Shown: positions 5,827 through 10,482 of the stretch, piece after piece | Numbering within the stretch: the first letter of the stretch is position 1 | Layout of the letters: every line of letters starts with the position of its first letter | Assembly: GCA_013042825.1 (NCBI GenBank) | Contig: JABDPL010000168.1 | Coordinates: 1 to 10,482, forward strand | Origin: Flavobacteriaceae bacterium | GTDB lineage: Bacteria; Bacteroidota; Bacteroidia; Flavobacteriales; Flavobacteriaceae | DNA: 10,482 nucleotides | Reading direction: 5' to 3' | Notes under the pieces: generated by a model | The model's input: the letters and a program-made list of their open reading frames with translations, nothing else | The model's database searches: none | Told to the model about the DNA's origin: nothing | Position numbers and translations under genes: made by a program

Positions 5827-6924
5827 ATGAAGTATCTCGTTCATTTGTCTCGAATTTTTGTAGGTGGCCTTTTTATTTTCTCAGGCTTGATCAAGCTGAA
5901 TGATCCGATCGGATTTGCATTCAAACTCGAAGAATATTTCGGCCCCACCGTATTTGATATGTCATTCCTGGAACCGCTGGCTCTGCCCATAGCATTGTTT
6001 GTGGTGATTTTCGAAGTGCTGCTGGGAGTTTTGTTGTTGATCGGTTATAAACCTAAATTCACGGTTTACAGTCTTTTGGCCATGATCATATTCTTTACCT
6101 TCCTGACCTGGTACTCGGCCTATTATAACAAGGTGACCGATTGTGGCTGTTTTGGAGATGCGATCAAACTTACACCTTGGGAATCTTTTACCAAGGATAT
6201 CGTTCTGCTGGTTTTCATTCTGATCCTGTATCTCGGAATCAAACATATCAAACCATTGTTCAATAAGGGTGTGATGAATATCATCTCCGGAATTGCACTG
6301 TTCCTGTGTGTGCTTTTTGCCTATCACGTCTTAAACCACCTGCCCGTTAAAGATTTCAGGCCATATAAGATAGGGGACAACATAACGCAAAATATGATAG
6401 TTCCCGAAGATGCGCCCAAAGCTGTTATTGAATATCGTTGGAAATTCATGGTTGACGGTGAGGAAAAGATCATTACAACCAATGGCAGCTACCCCGATGT
6501 TAAGGGGGAATACATCAGTGTTGAGACCGAGACCGTTGAGGAAGGCTATGAACCGCCTATTCACGATTTTTCGATGGAAAAGGACGGGGAGGATTTTACG
6601 GAAGATCTGTTAGGTAGAAACAATCTGATAATGATTGTTGCTTACAACCTTGCCAAAGCGGACGAGGATGGGCTGAAGGAACTGAAATCACTGGCTGATA
6701 ATGCTAAAACTAGGGGTTATGAGGTCATTGGCTTAACTGCTTCAGGACCTGATGAGCAGCAGTCTATTTCAAAAGCATACGGATTGAATTTCGATTTCTA
6801 TTTCTGTGATGAAACAGCTTTAAAAACCATTGTAAGATCTAATCCCGGTGTACTGAAATTGGACGCCGGAACCATTCTTCAGAAGTTGCATCATAACGAC
6901 CTGGATGAATTAATACTGGATTGA
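5827..6924 (+). CDS. DoxX/MauE-like membrane protein with cysteine-free thioredoxin-like domain
   Basis: This 365-residue inner-membrane protein matches what I know as the BT_3928 family. The N-terminal half is a DoxX/MauE-type bundle with helices near 7-23, 54-73, 80-100 and 122-138, plus a fifth at 149-168. The DCGCFG motif (105-110; Cys106 and Cys108) lies in the loop between helices 3 and 4, and with the N-terminus inside this loop is periplasmic, as is the C-terminal domain. The C-terminal part (about 260-365) has a thioredoxin-like pattern: LIMIVAYN (267-274), EVIGLTAS (299-306), FDFYFCD (322-328) and a cis-proline-like SNPGVL (338-343). Where CxxC should stand there is YNLAKAD, so it cannot act as a standard dithiol thioredoxin. 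A role in electron transfer or assembly in the envelope is likely but unproven. It lies between the DUF1599 gene (1-base gap) and the permease (no gap). Confidence 0.87.
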   Translation: MKYLVHLSRIFVGGLFIFSGLIKLNDPIGFAFKLEEYFGPTVFDMSFLEPLALPIALFVVIFEVLLGVLLLIGYKPKFTVYSLLAMIIFFTFLTWYSAYYNKVTDCGCFGDAIKLTPWESFTKDIVLLVFILILYLGIKHIKPLFNKGVMNIISGIALFLCVLFAYHVLNHLPVKDFRPYKIGDNITQNMIVPEDAPKAVIEYRWKFMVDGEEKIITTNGSYPDVKGEYISVETETVEEGYEPPIHDFSMEKDGEDFTEDLLGRNNLIMIVAYNLAKADEDGLKELKSLADNAKTRGYEVIGLTASGPDEQQSISKAYGLNFDFYFCDETALKTIVRSNPGVLKLDAGTILQKLHHNDLDELILD

Positions 6925-8001
6925 TTGTTCAGCTATATCATAAATAAGCTGTTATACGCGTTGATCACCCTCTTCGGTGTCGTAACCGTCATTTTTCTAT
7001 TGTTCAATGTTCTTCCCGGAGATCCTGCACAAATGATGCTGGGTCAGAATGAAGACAGCGAGCAACTCGCTATTGTCAAGAAAAAATATGGATTCGATAA
7101 GCCGCTTACAACCCAGTACCTATATTATTTGAATGATTTGTCACCACTATCATTTCATTCCACCAATGAAGATGATTACACCTTCCTCGACCCCGGTAAA
7201 TACAGTGCTAAGAAGTTACTGTCAACAGATGGATATAATATAGCAGTGAAATGGCCCTATTTGCGTGAGTCATTTACCAAACAGGGAAAAAACGTCAGTC
7301 AGGTACTTGCCGAAACCCTTCCCAATACCATTGTCCTTGCCGTATCGGCTATAATCATCGCGATGATCCTGGGTTTGATATTGGGGATAGTCTCAGCACT
7401 GATGAAAGACACACTTACCGATAAGGTAATTCAGGTATTCAGCACCCTTGGTATGAGTGTGCCTTCTTTTTTCAGCGCCATTTTATTTGCATGGATTTTC
7501 GGGTTCCTGCTTCATGAATTCACCAATCTTGAAATGACCGGAAGCCTCTATGAACTGGATGATTTCGGTGAAAAATTGAGTATTCGCTGGAAGAATCTTA
7601 TCCTGCCGGCAATCGTCCTAGGGATTCGCCCCCTGGCGGTGGTCATTCAGCTTATGAGAAATTCATTGCTCGAAGTTATGGGTCAGGATTATATTCGAAC
7701 CGCCCGTGCCAAGGGTCTGAGCGAACTAAAAGTTATCCGGGATCATGCGGTAAAGAATGCCCTTAACCCGGTAATAACGGCTATATCGGGTTGGTTCGCC
7801 TCCATGCTGGCGGGCGCGGTATTCGTTGAATATGTGTTTGGTTGGAATGGTTTGGGTAAGGAGATCGTGAATGCATTGAATACATTGGACCTTCCTGTGA
7901 TCATGGGTTCTGTGCTTGTTGTGGCAATAATGTTCATAATTATAAATATTTTTGTAGATGTGATCTATGCCTGGTTAGATCCTAGAGTTAAATTGAGTTA
8001 A
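6925..8001 (+). CDS. DppB/OppB-type ABC permease, without other transporter genes nearby
   Basis: This inner-membrane subunit belongs to the binding-protein-dependent permease family used by dipeptide, oligopeptide and nickel importers. Visible are helix 1 (about 9-30) followed by LPGDPAQMMLG (30-40), a long periplasmic segment (about 31-130), then helices near 132-158, 175-197, 225-243, 287-305 and 325-350. The cytoplasmic EAA loop is YIRTARAKGLSELKVIRDHA (256-275), where the ATPase would dock. The C-terminus WLDPRVKLS is typical. At 358 residues it is somewhat longer than the usual 310-340 because of the periplasmic insert. No DppC, ATPase or binding protein is present, so partners must be encoded elsewhere. 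The start is TTG, the codon right after the upstream TGA and in the same frame; the first ATG comes only after helix 1 and the LPGDP motif. The stop abuts the next ATG. Confidence 0.9.
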   Translation: MFSYIINKLLYALITLFGVVTVIFLLFNVLPGDPAQMMLGQNEDSEQLAIVKKKYGFDKPLTTQYLYYLNDLSPLSFHSTNEDDYTFLDPGKYSAKKLLSTDGYNIAVKWPYLRESFTKQGKNVSQVLAETLPNTIVLAVSAIIIAMILGLILGIVSALMKDTLTDKVIQVFSTLGMSVPSFFSAILFAWIFGFLLHEFTNLEMTGSLYELDDFGEKLSIRWKNLILPAIVLGIRPLAVVIQLMRNSLLEVMGQDYIRTARAKGLSELKVIRDHAVKNALNPVITAISGWFASMLAGAVFVEYVFGWNGLGKEIVNALNTLDLPVIMGSVLVVAIMFIIINIFVDVIYAWLDPRVKLS

Positions 8002-8490
8002 ATGAAAGTACGGATTTTAGTTCTGGTTTTGATTTTCACGGTTTTTGACTGCAGCATGGAACGCCCGACTATTTTTTCAGAAAATGCCCTGAATGATGAA
8101 CTGCTTACAGTAGATGATCGAACCATCCGGTTGGCTGAAGTTTTAAATGAGAATAAGGGGAAAGTCATATTCCTGGACATATGGGCGACCTGGTGCAGGG
8201 ATTGCATGGTTGGATTTCCTGAGATCAGGGCCCTGCAAAAGGAATTTCCGGCTGTAGATTTTATATTTCTTTCAGTTGATAAAAACCCCGCTGCGTGGCG
8301 AAAAGGTGTTCAAAAGTATAATATGCAGGGACAACATTATTTCATCAAATCGGGATGGGATGGGCCAATTGGTGAATTTGTAAGATTGAATTGGATACCC
8401 AGATATATGATCATAGATGAACAAGGTCTAATAAAACTTTTCAAGGCCACGAAGGCCGGGGATAAAAAAATAAAAGCAGCATTATTATGA
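8002..8490 (+). CDS. TlpA/ResA-like thioredoxin, exported
   Basis: This 162-residue thioredoxin-fold protein is likely an envelope thiol-disulfide reductase. The N-terminus has Lys2/Arg4 and a hydrophobic run (5-15) ending at Cys17 in VFDCS. If Cys17 is lipidated the Asp before it is a poor lipobox residue, so a lipoprotein, a signal anchor or simple secretion all remain possible. The thioredoxin domain spans about 35-160: VIFLDIWATWCRDC (55-68) with active cysteines 65 and 68, FIFLSVDKN (87-95), cis-proline Pro133 in WIPRYMIID (131-139) and GLIKLF (142-147). All redox-active elements are intact, unlike the cysteine-free domain of the DoxX protein two genes upstream. The ATG begins directly after the permease stop, and the TGA overlaps the tpiA ATG as ATGA. 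Role in heme, cytochrome or membrane-protein disulfide chemistry is inference. Confidence 0.9.
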   Translation: MKVRILVLVLIFTVFDCSMERPTIFSENALNDELLTVDDRTIRLAEVLNENKGKVIFLDIWATWCRDCMVGFPEIRALQKEFPAVDFIFLSVDKNPAAWRKGVQKYNMQGQHYFIKSGWDGPIGEFVRLNWIPRYMIIDEQGLIKLFKATKAGDKKIKAALL

Positions 8491-9236
8491 GAAGACAAAT
8501 CGTTGCAGGGAATTGGAAAATGAACAATAACCTGACAGAAACCGATATTTTAATTGCCGATCTTAAACGACAGAACAAAACATCTAATGCCGAAGTTAAA
8601 ATCGCACCAACCTATACCAATCTTTGGCATGCTTACCAGGCCTTGCGCCTCACCGAAATTGAGGTGATAGCCCAGAATATGCATTTTGCCGAAAAGGGCG
8701 CCTATACCGGAGAGGTCAGTGCAGACATGCTTCAGAGCGTTGGCGTTAAAACCGTTATACTCGGGCATAGCGAACGCCGGGCATACTTCAATGAGACAGC
8801 CGAGATGCTTGCAAAAAAGGTGGATGCCGCCCTCGATAATGACATGAATGTCATCTTTTGTTTTGGTGAAGAACTGGATGATCGTAAATCCGGAAATCAT
8901 CAGCAAGTTGTTGAATCGCAAATCCGTAACGGGCTTTTCCATCTCGAAGAGGATAAATGGGATAGTATTGTTATGGCCTACGAACCGGTTTGGGCCATAG
9001 GTACGGGTGAAACAGCTACTCCCGAGCAGGCTCAGGAAATGCATGCCTTTATCAGAAGCGTATTGCAGTCGGCTTACAAACCGGGGATCGCTGAAAAGAC
9101 GCCTATACTTTACGGTGGAAGCGTAAAACCTGGCAATGCAGAAGAAATTTTTTCAAAACCAGATGTTGATGGCGGACTGATAGGCGGAGCCGCTCTTAAA
9201 GCAGAGGATTTCTTCGCCATCGTCAATGCTTTTTAA
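8487..9236 (+). CDS. tpiA: Triose-phosphate isomerase
   Basis: This cytoplasmic enzyme interconverts dihydroxyacetone phosphate and glyceraldehyde 3-phosphate in glycolysis and gluconeogenesis. The 249-residue protein is a full TIM barrel with AGNWKMN (7-13, Asn9 and Lys11), the electrophile His94 in GHSERR (93-98), catalytic Glu166 in YEPVWAIGTG (165-174, including the start of the mobile loop 6) and phosphate-binding YGGSVKPGN (209-217) and IGGAAL (232-237). Nothing is missing. The start ATG overlaps the TlpA gene stop by four bases, and MRRQIVAGNWKM is the normal N-terminus. The stop overlaps the prmA start as TAATG. Its position behind redox and transport genes says little about function and probably reflects a long-standing operon order. 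Confidence 0.98.
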   Translation: MRRQIVAGNWKMNNNLTETDILIADLKRQNKTSNAEVKIAPTYTNLWHAYQALRLTEIEVIAQNMHFAEKGAYTGEVSADMLQSVGVKTVILGHSERRAYFNETAEMLAKKVDAALDNDMNVIFCFGEELDDRKSGNHQQVVESQIRNGLFHLEEDKWDSIVMAYEPVWAIGTGETATPEQAQEMHAFIRSVLQSAYKPGIAEKTPILYGGSVKPGNAEEIFSKPDVDGGLIGGAALKAEDFFAIVNAF

Positions 9237-10075
9237 TGGCGGATGCGTCAAATTATTTAGCCTTTACGTTCCGGGTTAATCCCTTGCAACCCGGATGTGA
9301 AATACTTATTGCGGAACTCGGTGAGGCAGGATTTGAAAGTTTTGAGGAAACTGCAGAAGGCGTAAGAGCGTACATTCAGAAAAAGGATTATTCAGACGCT
9401 TGCCTTGGTGAAGTTGGAATACTTCAGTCTCCGGCCTTTAATATTCAGTACGAGACCAGGGAGATCGAAACAGAGAACTGGAATGCCATTTGGGAAAGCA
9501 ATTTCAATCCGATGGTGGTAAAGGGGCAGTGTGCCGTGCGGGCGTCTTTTCATGATAAAATTGATGTGCCATTTGAGATATTGATCGACCCCAAGATGAG
9601 TTTCGGAACAGGTCATCATGAAACCACAACTTTGATGATAGAGCTCATATTGGAGATGGAGCTCAACAGACTCCGGGTTCTTGATATGGGGTGTGGCACG
9701 GGTGTTCTGTCCATATTAGCTGAGATGAAGGGTGGGAGGAATATTCTGGCTATCGATATTGATCCGTGGAGTTATGAGAACTGTATCGAAAATGTAAGAA
9801 ACAATGGCTGTGAACATATTCAGGTTTTGCAAGGGGATTCCGGTCTACTTGAAGGTGAAACCTTTGATGTGATATTGGCCAATATCAATCGAAATGTTTT
9901 GCTCAATGACATCGGCACCTATACGAAAGCACTCAACCCGGGCGGGAAATTGTTGTTAAGCGGTTTCTATGAGAACGATTTGGGATTGATAGAAAAGGCC
10001 TGTAGATCACAAATGTTAAAACCCATGAAAAAAATTGAGCTGAACCGCTGGGTTGCAGTAAAATTTATAAATTAG
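9236..10075 (+). CDS. prmA: Ribosomal protein L11 methyltransferase
   Basis: PrmA uses S-adenosylmethionine to trimethylate residues of ribosomal protein L11. The 279-residue protein has an N-terminal substrate-recognition domain (about 1-85), a linker with NWNAIWESNFNP (81-92), then the class I methyltransferase domain. Motifs are the PrmA-specific DPKMSFGTGHHETT (118-131), SAM-binding VLDMGCGTGVLSI (148-160), acidic AIDIDP (172-177) that would contact the ribose, and the catalytic ILANINRNVLL (213-223), which matches the NPPY-like position in its PrmA form. Length is within the bacterial range. The ATG overlaps the tpiA TAA by one base, so translation is probably coupled. A 13-base gap leads to clpS. 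Confidence 0.96.
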   Translation: MADASNYLAFTFRVNPLQPGCEILIAELGEAGFESFEETAEGVRAYIQKKDYSDACLGEVGILQSPAFNIQYETREIETENWNAIWESNFNPMVVKGQCAVRASFHDKIDVPFEILIDPKMSFGTGHHETTTLMIELILEMELNRLRVLDMGCGTGVLSILAEMKGGRNILAIDIDPWSYENCIENVRNNGCEHIQVLQGDSGLLEGETFDVILANINRNVLLNDIGTYTKALNPGGKLLLSGFYENDLGLIEKACRSQMLKPMKKIELNRWVAVKFIN

Positions 10076-10088
10076 TTGAAAAATAGCC

Positions 10089-10364
10089 ATGGGAGATCGG
10101 TCTAAAACCCTGGAGAAAATTGAAATAAAGGAGGATACCTCAAAATTGAATGAGATCGTCCTGTATAATGATGATGTGAATACTTTCGATCATGTAATCG
10201 AAACCCTGATTTATGCCTGTGATCATACGCCCGAGCAAGCGGAGCAGTGCTCACTAATTGTTCATTATAATGGAAAATGTACAGTAAAGACGGGCGAGTA
10301 TGATGATCTCAAACCGCGTTGCAGCATTCTTCTTGATGCGGGATTAAACGCAGAGATCATTTAA
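10089..10364 (+). CDS. clpS: ClpS, adaptor for the Clp protease
   Basis: ClpS delivers proteins bearing N-degrons to the ClpA/ClpC-ClpP protease. The 91-residue protein has the normal size, with a flexible charged N-terminal tail (1-19) and the core domain: EIVLYNDDVNTFDHVIETL (22-40), in which Asn27, Asp28 and Asp29 form part of the pocket for the substrate alpha-amino group, then QAEQCSLIVHYNGKC (50-64) with His59 equivalent to the conserved pocket histidine, and LLDAGLNAEII at the end. Phe33 stands where E. coli ClpS has the Met40 gate residue, judged by my alignment. It is the last gene of the plus-strand operon. No Shine-Dalgarno sequence is visible before the ATG. Its TAA overlaps the stop of the convergent minus-strand gene. 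Confidence 0.96.
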   Translation: MGDRSKTLEKIEIKEDTSKLNEIVLYNDDVNTFDHVIETLIYACDHTPEQAEQCSLIVHYNGKCTVKTGEYDDLKPRCSILLDAGLNAEII

Positions 10365-10482
10365 CTACCAAACCGGCCGATGGCACAACTCAGGTAGGAT
10401 TTTGCCTTTCTTGATAAGGTATTGCTGTAGCCATCTATCGGATATCCCAGTTTAGCCAATAATTCCGCTGCCGTTACAAGCG
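10361..10482 (-). CDS. C-terminal end of an unrecognised protein, start outside window
   Basis: On the minus strand a frame is open from the window edge to a TAA at 10361-10363 and gives 39 residues: it begins LVTAAELLAKLGYP and ends SYLSCAIGRFGS. The other two minus-strand frames contain stops in the same stretch. The spacing fits a gene tail-to-tail with clpS, with overlapping stop codons, the same arrangement as at base 1300. The predicted end is helical and basic in the middle (SRKAKSYL). I do not recognise the family, and the fragment is too short to assign a role. Confidence 0.5.
   Translation of the reverse strand, partial: LVTAAELLAKLGYPIDGYSNTLSRKAKSYLSCAIGRFGS

Noticed and set aside
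5962..6327. Minus-strand frame of 121 codons opposite the DoxX gene, rich in Gln and His
   Set aside because: The composition is what the antisense of hydrophobic membrane helices gives, and the DoxX reading frame carries the conserved DCGCFG motif.
8550..9044. Long open frame of 164 codons on the minus strand opposite tpiA
   Set aside because: It lies wholly inside tpiA, whose catalytic motifs are complete, and its translation shows no recognisable domain. It is a by-product of codon use on the other strand.
10365..10482. CRISPR, tRNA or mobile-element content in the right-hand edge
   Set aside because: No repeat-spacer pattern, cloverleaf or terminal inverted repeat was found; an open minus-strand frame explains the stretch better.

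Overview
The window looks like an ordinary, gene-dense chromosomal segment from Bacteroidota, most likely the Flavobacteriaceae or a close relative. The grounds are the gene families (DUF3667 zinc-ribbon membrane proteins, a DUF1599 protein, a DoxX-thioredoxin protein of the BT_3928 type, folP beside the diadenylate cyclase gene, and tpiA-prmA-clpS), the near absence of Shine-Dalgarno sequences, and moderate GC content. I saw no mobile element, rRNA, tRNA, CRISPR array or phage gene. The genus cannot be named from this stretch alone.

Layout. (1) Bases 1-1301, plus strand: the 3' part of an ABC exporter gene whose start lies outside the window. (2) Bases 1298-5183, minus strand, transcribed right to left: folP (dihydropteroate synthase), a small putative lipoprotein, a diadenylate cyclase (dacA/cdaA), and two tandem DUF3667 paralogues. 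These five genes are packed tightly enough to be one operon. (3) Bases 5184-5288: the only substantial intergenic region, a 105-base AT-rich divergent promoter region holding a degenerate 7-bp tandem repeat and a weak dyad. (4) Bases 5289-10364, plus strand: DUF1599 protein, DoxX-thioredoxin membrane protein, orphan DppB-type permease, TlpA-like thioredoxin, tpiA, prmA and clpS. Six of these seven genes abut or overlap. (5) Bases 10361-10482, minus strand: the C-terminal 39 codons of an unrecognised gene.

How the genes may work together. The left operon joins folate biosynthesis to c-di-AMP synthesis, and adds two uncharacterised zinc-ribbon membrane proteins directly downstream of the cyclase. 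The right operon has a cell-envelope redox and transport part (DoxX-thioredoxin, permease, TlpA) followed by housekeeping genes for glycolysis (tpiA), ribosomal protein methylation (prmA) and N-degron proteolysis (clpS). Both convergent junctions (about 1300 and about 10362) have stop codons that overlap on opposite strands, so no terminator fits between the genes.

I found no clearly new defence or mobile system. The best leads are the cyclase-DUF3667-DUF3667 cluster, the small lipoprotein coupled to folP, the internally duplicated DUF1599 protein, and the redox/permease trio with its in-frame TGA-TTG gene junction.
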